A DNA stretch of 64,000 nucleotides from Campylorhamphus procurvoides (lineage: Eukaryota > Chordata > Aves > Passeriformes > Dendrocolaptidae), in assembly GCA_013396655.1 (NCBI GenBank), contig WBMV01007804.1, positions 67,291 to 131,290 of the forward strand. The letters run 5' to 3'. A program made the translations under genes and the position numbers. Below, piece by piece: positions 35,301 through 47,219 of the stretch (its first letter is position 1; every line of letters starts with the position of its first letter). The notes beneath the pieces were generated by a model. The model saw only the letters and a program-made list of their open reading frames with translations. It was not told the DNA's origin and searched no databases.

Positions 35301-38300
35301 TCCATGTCCAAGCAATTTTATTGTCCCTGTCATCCCAAACTGCAAAGATGTGCTTTCTTATAAGCACATCATCAGATCGACTACTGATCTTAGAATTAAG
35401 GCACCTGAACAGTTAGTACAGGGAAAACTCCTGGCTTGTACAATCACAGAACCTCCTGCAAGCTGGAAATAGAGCTGCAGGAAGACTTACGGCGCCTCCG
35501 GCAGGGCTAGAGTTGAATGGTCATTAGTTGACTGCCACAAGCTGATCAACACAACTACAAAAACTGAGAAGCAGGGAGAGGGAAGGATTAAAGCCATTGC
35601 AATGCTGTTCTCTTTCTTCCTATTTGTTCCAAGACACAAATCTTGCCAATGAATTGCACACGTGAGATCTTCTACATCGCATCTATGGTTTATGGCAGCT
35701 TATGGTTTATATTGTTGCTGCTCAGAAGGTTCCCATTAGACACCCCTTAATGGTCAGTGCCCCTCTTCTGTCTCCTCCTTCCTCTCTCCTTTCCTTGCCC
35801 TCAGAGAGGAAGGCTTGCCTTGCCCACACAGTGTTTTGCTCACTCTCATGTGCTGACTCCCTTCTCTTCCAGGCCTGGTGAGATCCTCGGGCATGTTTGG
35901 GCCGACCCTGGGCTTCCTGCTCGGCTCGTTCTGTGCCAGCCTCTGGGTTGACATTGGCATCGTGGATGTTGGTAAGAGGCCACGGGGTGGTGTGTAACTG
36001 GAGAAGATGGCTGGATGTAGGAACTGGCATGCCAACCTGGTCTAGGGGAAGGTGTGTCTGCCTATGGCAGTGGAGTTGCAACTAAATGATCTTAAAGGTC
36101 CCTTCCAACCCAAATGTTTCTGTGCTTCTATGATTCTGTGATTTGAAACAAGCTGCATCTCAATTCTTCTTTTGCAACATAAAACACTTCTGTTCTGGTC
36201 TTTAAATCACGTGTAAATGAGGATATTTATCATGCTCTGCATGATATTTAGCATCTTTTCCTGTGTTTCTGTTTTTTATAGATGCCATCAGCATAAATCC
36301 TAAGGATACCCGTTGGGTTGGTGCCTGGTGGCTTGGATTGCTTATCTGTGGAGCAGTCAACTTCATTGCTTCATTGCCTTTCTGGTTTCTGCCTTACTCC
36401 TTGCCAAAAGAAGGAGAGAATCAAAACTTGAAGATTAGTCATTTCACTGTTCAAGGAGATCACTGTAAAATAGATCCCCCAGCTCAGCCACAGTTAAAGT
36501 TCTCAGAGGCAGTAAAAGGTGAAAGATTACTGCCCAAATGCTTGTATGCAAATTCTGTTTCATGGGTTCATTCTGAGCTGAGCATGGACTTGCACAACCT
36601 TCAGCAGAATGAACGTTTCTGCAGTGCAAATGACAGACAAAATCACTGTCTCTAATTTGTGTTATTTTAGTTACATGCTAAGGGCATATTCCAGTCTTCT
36701 CCCTATGTTGGACAGCTGGGAAAAGCTCACGCTGTTCGCTCTGAGCACCAGAGATCCTCAGTCCATAGTTGTCAGATGATGTATTACAGCTGGAAGCCTA
36801 TGAATATAAAGGAAGTTGGGGGAAAACATCCCGTCCCTCATCAGTGGCTGATCCATAGCTGGCAGGCCTGTCTCCCTGAGGCAACATGTGATAGAAAATC
36901 ATGGGGCTGAGTACTACATTAGCTCTTGAAGGGATTTCACTGGGTTCATAACTCCTGTGTATGAGATGCTGAGTTACCTTTGTGTGGACAATATCAGACC
37001 CAACCATCCATTGCTTTTATTTTTATATTTTTATTGTAAGACTCAAGGTCTTATTTGTATGTATGTATGTGCCCTCCTACAAATGTGTTTTGAACTTTCA
37101 TCTCTTAGGCAAGTGTGCCAAGAGCCAGGCTGCAGTCTAAATGCAGGTTTTAGTGTTCACTTAAATTTAATGGATTTCAAGGCTATAATCAAAGGTCTCA
37201 GGAATGCTTCCAGCCTTTTTCTGGGTCAGGTGCTCCCTTTCTCTGAGTATCACCATCATGTGGGGCTCTTGTGTGGTTTGGGAAGGCTCCTGCTTCAGGC
37301 ACTGAATTTTACGCTGGGAATTTTATAGAGGGTTGTAATGCTCTGTACAGGCATTGAGAAGCTGTGTTGGTGCCTGCAATGAATAGTCCTGTGTCACACG
37401 CAGGATAATGTAGGGTTTCTGATTGCCAGTTCAGCATCCTCTGTGCCATTTGACCTTGCTGCTCCTGTAAGTCAGGTGCTGGTAATGAGGAAAACTCTCA
37501 CTTGGGCAAGTATGTTTTGATAGGCACTGAATTATAACCTGCGATACAGCCACTAATTAAATCAAAGTTAACTTTACTATCTAGGTGATGTCGAAACAAC
37601 TCTTCCCTGTGTTTAGCAGGGTGTACAGCATATACCTCTCCATTGCAGATTTCTTGCCAGCTCTGAGGAAACTGTTTGGAAATTCAATTTTTCTGGTGTA
37701 CATCTTCCTTACTATTCTGCAGTACAATTCTCTTGTTGGGCTGATAACCTATGAGACAAAGTTTATGGAGCAACAATTTAACATATCTGTGGCAAGAGCC
37801 ATCTTTCTAATTGGTAGGTACCTATTCTCCTTTCAAATTCCAATGTCAAAAAGGAAGGTTTTCTTTGTTACTTTGCATTAATTTTTAGGTGGAGCTTCTG
37901 TGAATGTTTCTGGTTATAAAGAAAGTATGTAGTGGTTTATTAATTTTCCTACCATATCTTGAAAAGTGATGTCAATTTTAGTGTTAATATCCCTGGTGTT
38001 CCTAACGGAGTCAACTAGAGTGGAGCCTCTGGGCTTTGATCAGATACAAACGTGGGAAGACAATTCTTTTTTCTTTGTTTTTCTGAATGTAGTGAAATTT
38101 TTACAAAAACAACATGCCAAAAACCCACAACCAACCAAAAAAAACCACACAGAGAAAGGCAAACCCCTGCCAATAAAACCTTGTAAAAGCTCTTTATTCA
38201 GGACATAAATGTTAAGGTTGGTGTTAGTGAAATACCAAACAGATTAAATATAAATGCAAACCTTCTCATGATTCGTTTTCAGATCAAAATGGAATCCAGT

Positions 38301-41300
38301 GCAGAACCAGATGAAGCATCATTTTGTGTTCCATTTTTGAGACTTTTTTTGTAACTTTCATAGAGTTTAATGTTTTATTTTAGATGAAGCAGTGCCTATG
38401 AGCTAAGACATTTATCTCATTCACTCCAGTTTCTAACAGGCATCTATATTTTATAGGTTATATTATATTGCATTATACATATATGTATATAATACATATT
38501 TGTCTATCTATATATATATACAAACAACAGTATAGTAAAAAGGTAGGGAGTATTGAGGAACTAAGCTTTTTAAAGTCATAATAAAACTTGAAAAAGAAAA
38601 TGGGGAAGTAAAATTGCTAAAAAGTAATAAAATGTCTTAGAACCTCAAAAGACCATCTAGATAATATGTATCTGATATTTTGAAAACACTAGAATGAGGT
38701 ATTCATTCTAGAAAGGGCCAATGCAAGTGAGAACAGCTAAAATTTTTATTGCCTTCTATTTGCAGGTGTGATACTTTTACCCATCACAATCCTGGGGATG
38801 TTTCTTGGAGGCTTTCTGATTAAGAAATTCAAACTTCACATAACTGAAATGGCCAAGTTTGCTTGCATCACCTTTATCGTGGCCTATTTGTTAAACCTCT
38901 TGTACTTCACGTGCAGTTGCGAGGTGCTCCAGGTGGCCGGTTTGACAACGCCCTACTCTGGGTTTGTATCCCTTGGGTTTGTGCTGTTGTGTCATCTGTC
39001 ACAGTGGCTTCCTGCCCTGTGTAGGACATGGTGCACGACGTGGGCTTTCTACCAGTCTGGGTTTGTAACCTCATCTGGGCTGCAAAACTTCTATTCTAGA
39101 AAATATTTGAATTTTGATTTGGATGTGTCTTGTCTGTTGATTTACTGTAGCATATTGCTATATCAATTTACTAAATACAACAAGTGTTTGTTAAAATTGT
39201 ATTAGGTCATTTGCTAGTATCAGTCAGTGGGGTTTCAGCTAGAGTGGAACTGCTGTGATTTCATCCTTTTACCACTTCTTTGGGAGTGATGCACACAAGA
39301 AAATTCTAGGTTTTGCACAGACTTGTCAGGCTGAAATGATACCTAGTGTTGGGCATGGGCACAATTTTGCTTTTCAGATTTGTTGTTCAAATTTCCAAAT
39401 TTCAAACTGGACATTTATTTTTTTCCTACACTCCCTATTTCTATTTTTATAAATTCTCTGTTGCTGGATATTGATAATACACCTCTATATTCTGGCAAAT
39501 TGCTAATTAAGTAAAAATTTATCCGAGCCAAATAAAATTTTTATATTCTATTTCAAAGCTTAATTTTAAAGCCAGTCTCCTATTGTGTGGGGAATGGGAT
39601 GTAAAAAAGGTGTTGCAAGTGGCTTCCCCATAGTCAGTGCTGCCTCTAGAAGGCACCATCCACTAGATCAGTAGTTACCAGCCTGCACAGGCCCTGTGGT
39701 ACCTGGAGCTGTCGACCTTCCTGAGACCCGTTTCTCATCTGGGAGATAGAAAGTGGTCATGGATTGTGTGCTGCAAGCAGATGTACCCCCTCCCTTCCCA
39801 GCACCATGGTCATGCTTTCTTGAGAACATTTTCCTTACTCTAGCATCCTGCCACAATTGTCTACTGTTTAAATTTAGCTCAGTCTGGTCCAAATTTCAAG
39901 GGATTTTAAAGGATTAAACTGAATCCAGGGGTTTTTGCTACATTTTCAACTCAAGCAGAAACTCAGCTCTGTGTTTTTTGAAACCAAGTCTATATTCAAG
40001 GAAAATCTAAGTTCTCTTGACAAGCCTGACGTCCAGCTCAACTTTGAGCTTAGTTACATAAAAGGTATCAAAGGTTTGTGCAGTGGAGAAAACTGTGGTT
40101 GAGTGCAACATTGGTACTGCAAAGTGATTTAAAAATAAGCAGAAACAAGACAACATATACTGAAAGAACAAATACAGTTTCTCCAGGAGAGCTGAGACTG
40201 GAGAATTTAGGATTGTTCTGGTTAAGCAACTCACTCACTGTTTTACCTGTTTAACTATTTGTTTTTTGAAGACAAGCAACAGCTTAATGAGGGGTAAATC
40301 CCTCAGACATTTTCCTTTCTAAAAGGCTTAGGGGAAATACAGGCTGCTTAATGAGATTGAGGGGCAAGGAGAAAGAAAAGACAAATTTTGGACAAATTTT
40401 CCTTTATATTGTGAGTGACTTCAAAGCCGGGATGATTTGTAGATGGTCAACTCCTAACATTTTCTGATAATTGGGCCCTGCCAGCATGTCTGCAGAGTCA
40501 CTCCCACTTTTTAATTTCTCAACTCTAGTTGTGGTCTACTTGGTTTGACTCTTTGGGGCCTGATTTTGATTTTTCTTATGGGAATGTTGGTAAAAGTGGA
40601 AACTATAAAAGTCCATGATAGTACAAAAGAAACGAGATGTGATAAGAAATGTGTCTCAAGGCTGTCCCAAGTCCCAGATACAGGACTGCTGCGGCTGGAG
40701 GATACAGTCAGAGGTGAGAGAGAAGCATCACTTCTCACTCAGACTCACACAACTTTTATTGCCACATATTGGCCCTGATCCAGTGAAAAAAATGTAAAGG
40801 ACATCTTGCTCTTGCAGTTTCATGTAGTTTTATATCACCACTTCTAGTACTGAGATATTCTATGATATCCTACTGCTAAAAGAAAGCATGGCCTTTTCTT
40901 AGGCCATGTCTCTGTGACAAGAGATTCTAGGCATGATTTTCTTTTTCTTAGAGTAAGCTTTCAAATGGAAAAGTAATAGCAAATATTCCCTCCCAGCCAA
41001 GGATACCTGTGGCTTTTCAGTTCCAGGTTTTTTCTGTAAAATCCATTAAAATGTTAATGATTGATGAAAAACCTCAAGAGACCTTTGTTGAGCTGAAATT
41101 ACCTTAGTCTCCATATGACAACTTCACAGTCCACTGGATGGTAGCAGATACTTATTCATATTGATTACTTCACTTGTGTTTCCTCCCTACTCCCTAACAT
41201 TTTTAGTGGACTGTGTAATTTGACTCAATAATTTTCTTGTTTCTTTCTGTTGCCCTCCAGAGTAGAGCATCTTTCCTCCACCAAGAATGTCTACACGGCC

Positions 41301-44300
41301 AGTTGCAATGCTGGCTGCGGCTGCAACGTGGATCAGTGGGACCCTGTGTGTGGGGCTAATGGGATCACATACATGACAGCCTGCTTTGCAGGATGCAAAT
41401 CATCAACTGGCACAGGAAAGAATATGGTAAATATATAGGTGGATAGATGACTAGCTACCATGGCCTGTTGCAATTAGACAAGGGGTAATGATTTTAAATT
41501 AAAAGAGCGCAGATTTAGACTAGATTTTTTTGGCTTTGTGATTCAGAAATCTAGCAGTCACAAGTGTCCATTCTGTCTGGTTTAACCTTATAAAAACTGA
41601 ATGCAAACTTGCAGGGATGTTTTTTAAAAGATTTGGGGTGCGTTAAGAGAGCTATTCAGGAAAGTTGTGAAAACTCCACTCTTTAATCGTACATTTCTTG
41701 AATGCTTTTATTCAGACTTTTTAGAATTTATTGTCTGCTCAGCAAGAGGACGATAAACTTTGCTTTGAGTTTTTCAGTAGATCAACACAGCTAAGAGGAG
41801 TTTGCTTTAAGTGACCATTGCTAGTCTGGTTGTTATAGTAGCCAAATCCTGAGGTGTCAACTCACATGCAGCAGACCTGTATAAACTTCTCAATGCTGGT
41901 TTCACAAGCTGTTACAGATCATGCTGGAGTTTTGTGCTCTCCTGAGCTGCCATAACTCAGAAAAGCAAGTCATAACACTAAATTGCACAGATAAAAGATC
42001 TTGTAAATATACAACTGGCTATTTTGGTCAGTCTGTCAGCAGCAAAGCTGTTTGCAGAACTTCAAGCAATCCTGTCTGGGCAAGACCATTAAAATCAGTA
42101 GGTTTGCAGCAGAGGTGTGTGCAAATGGCCATGTCTTCTGGCAGAAGCAAAAGTGTCTTCATGTAACAATATTGAAAAAGATGAGCAACTTTTTCAGGCT
42201 TATATACATATATTCCAGCAATATTCTCTTGCTTCACTTCAGGAAAATTGGCTTCCAAACCCATGTCTCTGGCTAACTTCAAAGTCACTCTCAGCTTAGC
42301 AGCAAATGCTGTTCTAGATATAAAATGATAGGCATGATTGCGTTGTTGGGTCCACATCTGTATTCTTTTTTGTTGTTACTCATCTGCTTCCTAGGGTACC
42401 TGAGCAGAATGGCTAGGTAGCAGTTCATGTCTGATTTTTTCAGCTTTGACCCATTTTAAACATACACAGAGCACCTTCTGTTCTAGCAGTGGTGTGGCTG
42501 AAACTAGAATCAGAGTTGCTTTGTGTCTCTAGAGCAGCTCAGAGTGGCTGGAGCATGCCAATGAACCTGGCCATCAGTCTGCAAAGACGATTAGGGAGGT
42601 TCTTTCAGCATGAACAACAGCCTGGCTGTTATGGGGAGTGAAAAATCTATCTACTAAAATTGTTTGGGGTTTTTTGCACTGAATTCTGAATAAATAAATT
42701 ATTCTTCTCATCTTCTCCTTTCAGGTGTTTCACAATTGCAGCTGTGTGGAAGGACAAGGGCACGGGCTTGGAAATTCCTCTGCAGTTTTGGGACAATGCC
42801 AAAGAGAAAGCTGTACCAAAACTTTTCCCTATTTTTTAGCATTACAGACTGCATGTGCATTTATTTTAGCCTTAGGAGGCACTCCTACATACATGATTAT
42901 GTTTAGGTGAAATACTTTACCTTATCTTGACCATAAAGCTTGGGGAAAGGGAAAGAATATAGTATCTACTATTTCATTCCTACCCTGGGGAATGGCTGGC
43001 TGATGAAATAGGACCCTGGGATTTGGCTGTACTCTGAAATCCACCTCTGTTCAGAGGCACAGCAAAATGTCTATGCAACAATTTAATTCCAATTTGAAGC
43101 TGAGTAGATACTTTGGTGATGAAATGGGTGGGCATTATGCTGACCCTGAGTGTTAGTTTTCATTTCCAGTGAGAGGGATATTTTTAACTGAGCACTGAAC
43201 TTGAAATAAGATGCAGTGCTGAGCCATATCCAAGGTGACTATGCTGTTCACATTACTCAGGAGAAAAACGTTCACCTTTGTTAAACTTAGTGGCCTCACA
43301 ATGTCTTCTGTGTTGTGAGAAGTCTGATACTCCCATTTCTTTTGTCAGCTGGTATAAACAGAACTATGTCAGCAGCAATGTTTTTTAAACTTTGATTCCT
43401 TCAGCTGGAAAGCAGCACTTCTATTTTACACTCAGAAGAAAAGACAGTGTTCTGTGTCTTTCACATGGAAGTTTCTTTTGGGTCGATTGCAATCCCCAGA
43501 GGTCAGTGCCCATGGCCAGACAACTTGGCTGAGCTGCTGATTGTTCTGCAGTATTTCTAAATGTAGCCACTCTTGGCACGTGCCTGGTTAGGGACAAGGC
43601 TCATTTTGCTGTCCATTTCAGAACATAATGCCCATAACGAGAAGCCTTTCATGTTAATGCTGAAGAGATGGGACAGTGATGTATAACTCCAGTTCAGGAG
43701 CAGACTGGCCACAGCCAGGCTCCCTCCTGCCCATGTGCCAGCTCAGAACTCCTGTCAGTTCTTCCAGGTCACCTGATGGACACAGGCTGTTCCCCAGGAA
43801 TGAGATGCTTTTGTAGCCAAGTAACTCACATTTGCTGTCTCTGTGTAAACTGCTGAAGGCAGAGGTGGCTTTAACCTGCATGCAGCTAGCAAGGACTGCA
43901 CACCCTTGTTCCCTCTGGCCATCACTGCACATATACAGCCCTTCTAAAACAAGGCAGCTTCTTGGAGCTTATCTTGTGGACATGAACTGTCTAGTTTTAG
44001 CTGTATCACTATAATATTCCTGTGCATCATCTCTCAAAAGTGTTCACAACCTGTTTTCCTTGGGTTCAAGATCAGTTTCTGTAGATTGTCCCATGTATTT
44101 CAATGAGAGTTCATCCATGGAAGGCAACTGCATCTGAACATTAACTTTGGTGAATGTTTTCAGTTAGGGTTTGAGTGGGCTCTGTTAGGTAAGCCACAGT
44201 ACTCTTGCAATGGGGCATGTGCAGATGTTCACTGCATGGCTATAGCTACATTCCTTGATCCTAAAGACAGTGTACTATTTTTATTTCCTTTCTAGATCTG

Positions 44301-46656
44301 TTTCACCAGACCTGAAATCCTTTGCTGTTGGGATTGAAACTTTGGGTGGTAGAATACTAGGTAAAACTTCATTTCTTTGTGGGATTCAAGTGGATGATCA
44401 AGGAGATAGATCAAAGCTAGCCAGTGCAATGCCCTTGCTCCAGATGAGAACAAAAGAAATTTCCCAGAATTTTTCCATGTAAATTCTTCCAATGTAAGAC
44501 TGTGCATTACAAAGGGTTTGGAGAAGCTTGTTACATTTTTTCTGGTATGTTTTCCATATTATGGTTATCTCATTAGAATTTTTTTTCTACACAGCAAAGG
44601 AATCAGACAAGGGAAGGAGATTCCATTGTACTTTTGGTGTTCATTTTTTGATTCGTGTACACAAGTACCTGAACTTGATCAGTCTGCATATCTTTAACAC
44701 CTATGCTCTCTGTTGCTGACCATTATTCACTTAAAGCTCCCCTGTAATCTGACAAATATTTTGCTTTTTGAGTTTATCTGCAATAAATAATTGTTCAAGT
44801 ATTCAGAAATGTGGCCTACCCAGCCTCGAGAAAATCTTCCCTTGTTTGCTGATTTTTGAAATCTCACCTTGCACACAAGCCCAAGTACTCATTTGGATCT
44901 CTTTCCTAATGCCTGTATTTTAGCTGAATGCTTTAGAGAATCAATCTTCTGCTTTTATGAAGCAGTTTGCTTCACAAAATTGCACGTTATCCCTCAAACA
45001 GTTTACTGATCATATTAAAACATTATGACTGTCTCAAAGCAATTCTTCCATTACTACACAAGTAATACACTTATTACCTAGTTACTTTTGAGGAAGAGGT
45101 TAATTTCACCCGTTTGCACTCCACTAAACATTTTTAATGGCAAACTGTTCTAAGATACCTGAATAGATGCATTAATATACAGGAATAATAATATGTCTTG
45201 GCATGTAAATCCGCACCGGGTACTGCAAAAGGAATATTGGTTATATTTTTTTTTTTAACGACAGAATAACACTTCTTATAAAAATGCCATTAAAGTGAAT
45301 TGCTAACATTTCCATCACTGAATACAATTAAGCTATAATCCCTCACCATTTCAACTCCCTGTAGGTACTCACTTAAATATTTTCACACATCTTGGAATCT
45401 CAAAGCTGGAGCTGAATGTTTAGTCCCATTTTATGCGGCCATAATTCAGAAACCCTGAAATTCCTTTCCTCATTTCTATACATGATACTAAATTATGAGC
45501 TCTTCATGCCTGAGACTATGTAATAAAAATTTTCTTTGCAGGAGGACTCCCAGCCCCTATTTATTTTGGTGCCTTGATAGATAAGACCTGCTTGAAATGG
45601 GGGACAAAAAGCTGTGGGGGATCTGGATCTTGCCGGGTGTATGACACAAAAGAATTCAGGTAAGCTGAATCTTCATTAAGGGGTTGGGAATTTGGTTTCT
45701 GAAGGCAGTTTTGGGCAGAAAGCACCAAGATGTTCTTTCCTTGTGTCTACTGTCTGATTAGGATGCTAACAGCACCAATGCTCCTTATTTGAGTAGACAT
45801 TAATAGATCAAATAAGCTAAATAATTTTGATTCAATCTGGCATATAGAATGGCAGTACATTTCCTGAAGTTGCTAGAATTTGTTCTTTTGTTGAAACTTG
45901 CACTGAATAATATAGTAAGTGCACTGAATAACTCTGTGACCCCTTGGAAGACTGAAAAACTGTGGAGTAAGTGTAGCACTGAAGATGCTCTTCCACATGC
46001 CTCATTTATTTACTTCATATTGTATAAGACACCTCACAAAATCCACTTGCAGGGAGGACCCAAATGGATGGTGCATGGAGAACTGTGGCCAGGAGCACTA
46101 AGTGTGCCAGTGAGGAGCTGGGGCAAGACTGGGATAATAGGCAAAAAGCTCCAGCTGGTGCAGCTCCTCTTGTGTCAGCCCTAAAATATAATCTTCTGAA
46201 TGGGAGCACACTCCAGGCATTTCTGCTGGAAGTAGGACCTGATTAGAGCCTGCCTGGGGTTAACGTTATGAGGTCATTTGTTCTGCCTGTTATTTCTCAT
46301 TTTAAAATGTGAAGCAATACCTGACTGACAATGAATGGTTTTGTCAAACTACAATTTATATCTTACTTGGTTCCACTCGAAATTGGCAAGCTTTATTAAT
46401 ATATACATATTCTGTCTCTTTTTCTCCCCCTAGAAATGTCTATCTTGGCCTCATTGCAGGACTACGGGCAGGATGCTGTCTCTTATACACAGTGCTCTCT
46501 GTTTTAATAATGAAACGCTTCAAACCAGATGACAAAGACATGACAGATATTAAAAATGCAGAAAGATCAACCAGCAAAGATCTAGATACTGCCAACAAAA
46601 AAGACATTCTTCCTGGTGCAAGAACCTCAGAGGAAAGTGAGGAAACTCATATGTAA
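29273..46656 (+). CDS. Gene 2: complete SLCO1-family (OATP1) organic anion transporter
   Basis: Fourteen coding exons (29273-29383, 30566-30707, 30811-30943, 32397-32527, 32749-32895, 35873-35971, 36282-36518, 37649-37813, 38766-38961, 41261-41426, 42725-42906, 44296-44360, 45542-45659, 46434-46656) join without a break into 2115 bp, 704 residues plus TAA. Predicted: cytoplasmic N-terminus (1-37), TM1 near 38-58, OATP signature at 263-275, twelve membrane segments, Kazal-like loop with ten cysteines (469, 473, 475, 484, 495, 499, 514, 516, 534, 539), sequons at N141, N513 and N526, and a hydrophilic tail 656-704 ending ETHM. The expected role is plasma-membrane uptake of organic anions. Subfamily is mixed by eye: the exon for TM6 (DTRWVGAWW...LICG, LPKEG) resembles SLCO1A2, TM7 resembles SLCO1C1, and TM8 and TM11 resemble SLCO1B. 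It may be a bird or sauropsid paralogue, so I give no symbol. Confidence 0.92.
29509..30092 (+). mobile_element. CR1 LINE 3' fragment in the first coding intron of gene 2
   Basis: Sense-orientation CR1 from GGGCTGCATCCAAAGCAGC through 'CAGAGGAGGCCACTAAGATG', 'GAACAGGTTGCCCAGAGAAG' to the tail ATTCTATGATTCTATGG. It begins 126 bp after the donor of the start-codon exon. Its long open frame merges with the real exon and should not be read as extra coding sequence. Confidence 0.92.
30566..30707 (+). CDS. Gene 2 exon: TM1
   Basis: Acceptor TCTCTCTTCAG, donor GTATGT, 142 bp. It encodes [20 protein letters not shown], the [11 protein letters not shown] motif and GIIDGSFEI. Confidence 0.93.
30811..30943 (+). 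CDS. Gene 2 exon: TM2-TM3
   Basis: Acceptor GTTGATGCAG, donor GTAAAT, 133 bp. It encodes [19 protein letters not shown], then TM3 ending QFLMG. Confidence 0.93.
31206..31246. repeat. (TA)n/(T)n simple repeat
   Basis: TATATATGTATATATATACA followed by a T run, in the intron after gene 2 exon 30811-30943. Confidence 0.7.
32397..32527 (+). CDS. Gene 2 exon: extracellular loop between TM3 and TM4
   Basis: Acceptor GTTGTTTTCCAG, donor GTAAGG, 131 bp. It encodes YNYERI, the sequon NST at residue 141 and a Ser/Thr-rich loop. Confidence 0.88.
32749..32895 (+). CDS. Gene 2 exon: TM4
   Basis: Acceptor GGCCTGCAG, donor GTAATA, 147 bp. It encodes [20 protein letters not shown], then [11 protein letters not shown]. 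Confidence 0.93.
33020..33035. repeat. Poly-A tract
   Basis: A run of about 15 A in an intron of gene 2, with no target-site duplication or retrogene seen next to it. Confidence 0.7.
35873..35971 (+). CDS. Gene 2 exon: TM5
   Basis: Acceptor TTCTCTTCCAG, donor GTAAGA, 99 bp. It encodes [20 protein letters not shown], then DIGIVDV. Its base composition is GC-richer than the neighbouring exons. Confidence 0.93.
36033..36143 (+). mobile_element. CR1 LINE 3' end fragment
   Basis: About 110 bp: AACCTGGTCTAGGGGAAGGT, GTCCCTTCCAACCCAAA, then TTCTATGATTCTGTG. It lies in the short intron between gene 2 exons 35873-35971 and 36282-36518. Confidence 0.88.
36282..36518 (+). CDS. Gene 2 exon: OATP signature, TM6 and cytoplasmic loop
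   Basis: Acceptor GTTTTTTATAG, donor GTGAAA, 237 bp. It has [16 protein letters not shown] and [12 protein letters not shown]. Here the donor is GT, unlike the GC donor at the same position in gene 1. Confidence 0.93.
37649..37813 (+). CDS. Gene 2 exon: TM7
   Basis: Acceptor CTCCATTGCAG, donor GTAGGT, 165 bp. It encodes [15 protein letters not shown]7 and [17 protein letters not shown]. Confidence 0.93.
38456..38522. repeat. AT-rich (TA)n microsatellite
   Basis: Imperfect TA repeat with CATA and CTAT interruptions, upstream of gene 2 exon 38766-38961. Confidence 0.75.
38766..38961 (+). CDS. Gene 2 exon: TM8-TM9
   Basis: Acceptor CTATTTGCAG, donor GG|GTTTGT (weak), 196 bp as in gene 1. It encodes [14 protein letters not shown] and TM9, ending [11 protein letters not shown] second copy of the donor sequence occurs 99 nt downstream in the same frame. 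Confidence 0.9.
41261..41426 (+). CDS. Gene 2 exon: Kazal-like part of extracellular loop 5
   Basis: Acceptor TTGCCCTCCAG, donor GTAAAT, 166 bp. It contains C-x3-C-x-[18 protein letters not shown] and FAGC. Confidence 0.94.
42725..42906 (+). CDS. Gene 2 exon: end of Kazal-like loop and TM10
   Basis: Acceptor CTCCTTTCAG, donor GTGAAA, 182 bp. It encodes VFHNCSC, a sequon NSS, GQC and TM10 ending [11 protein letters not shown]. Confidence 0.94.
44296..44360 (+). CDS. Gene 2 exon: 65-bp exon
   Basis: Acceptor TTTCCTTTCTAG, donor GTAAAA, 65 bp. It encodes [20 protein letters not shown]. Confidence 0.92.
45542..45659 (+). CDS. Gene 2 exon: TM11
   Basis: Acceptor TTTCTTTGCAG, donor GTAAGC, 118 bp. 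It encodes [20 protein letters not shown], then [11 protein letters not shown]. Confidence 0.94.
46434..46656 (+). CDS. Gene 2 last coding exon: TM12 and C-terminal tail
   Basis: Acceptor TTTCTCCCCCTAG, 223 bp to TAA at 46654. It encodes [15 protein letters not shown]12 and a charged tail of about 50 residues ending SEETHM. Confidence 0.94.
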
Positions 46657-47175
46657 AAAAGAAAGAAGGTCTTTTCTGCCTATGCTTCAGTTTTTCCGAG
46701 CACAAAAGGAGTCTAAATACTGACTTCAATGGCTAGTTTACATTTTGGGAGTTCAAAGAAACAGCTTTGGAACATTGACTTTTTGTTTGCTTTACCCTAC
46801 CCTCTTCCTTTCCTCATCTGAAAAAGCAATAAGGGGAAAAAGTGTTCAAAATTTTGGGGAACTCTTCCGTCCTCTTCCTCTCATCCCTTTCTAGACCAAC
46901 AGTAGGACAAGCAAAAATTTTGCAAGCGTCCTAAATTTGATTTTGATTGAAAAATTAAAAAGAAGAAAACCACAATAAGCTCTTTTGACAATTTTCACTG
47001 ACTTTATTTCAAGTCCTCTTGCCCTGTCCTACAGGGCTTGGCTTGAAAATGTTAAACAGTCAAAAATGGGAAGCAAATGAAGAAAGTGGTGTATTAATTT
47101 TGCAGCACATCTCAGTAATGGGTTTAACCAAAATTACTCTGAACAGATGCAATAAAATGATAGGTGGTTAAGTTT
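46657..47175 (+). other. Gene 2 3' untranslated region (approximate end)
   Basis: Runs from the stop codon to just past the AATAAA at 47151. No other strong signal lies closer to the stop. Confidence 0.7.
47151..47156 (+). terminator. Polyadenylation signal of gene 2
   Basis: AATAAA about 495 bp after the stop, followed at about 47190-47215 by a GT-rich tract (GTGTCTGTGTGTGTGGGG), a classic downstream element. Confidence 0.8.
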
Positions 47176-47219
47176 CTTTGATTATTTTTTGTGTCTGTGT
47201 GTGTGGGGAAGGGGAGATG

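Noticed and set aside
38456..38522. TA-rich tract as a regulatory or CRISPR-like repeat
   Set aside because: It is an ordinary imperfect microsatellite with no spacer structure.
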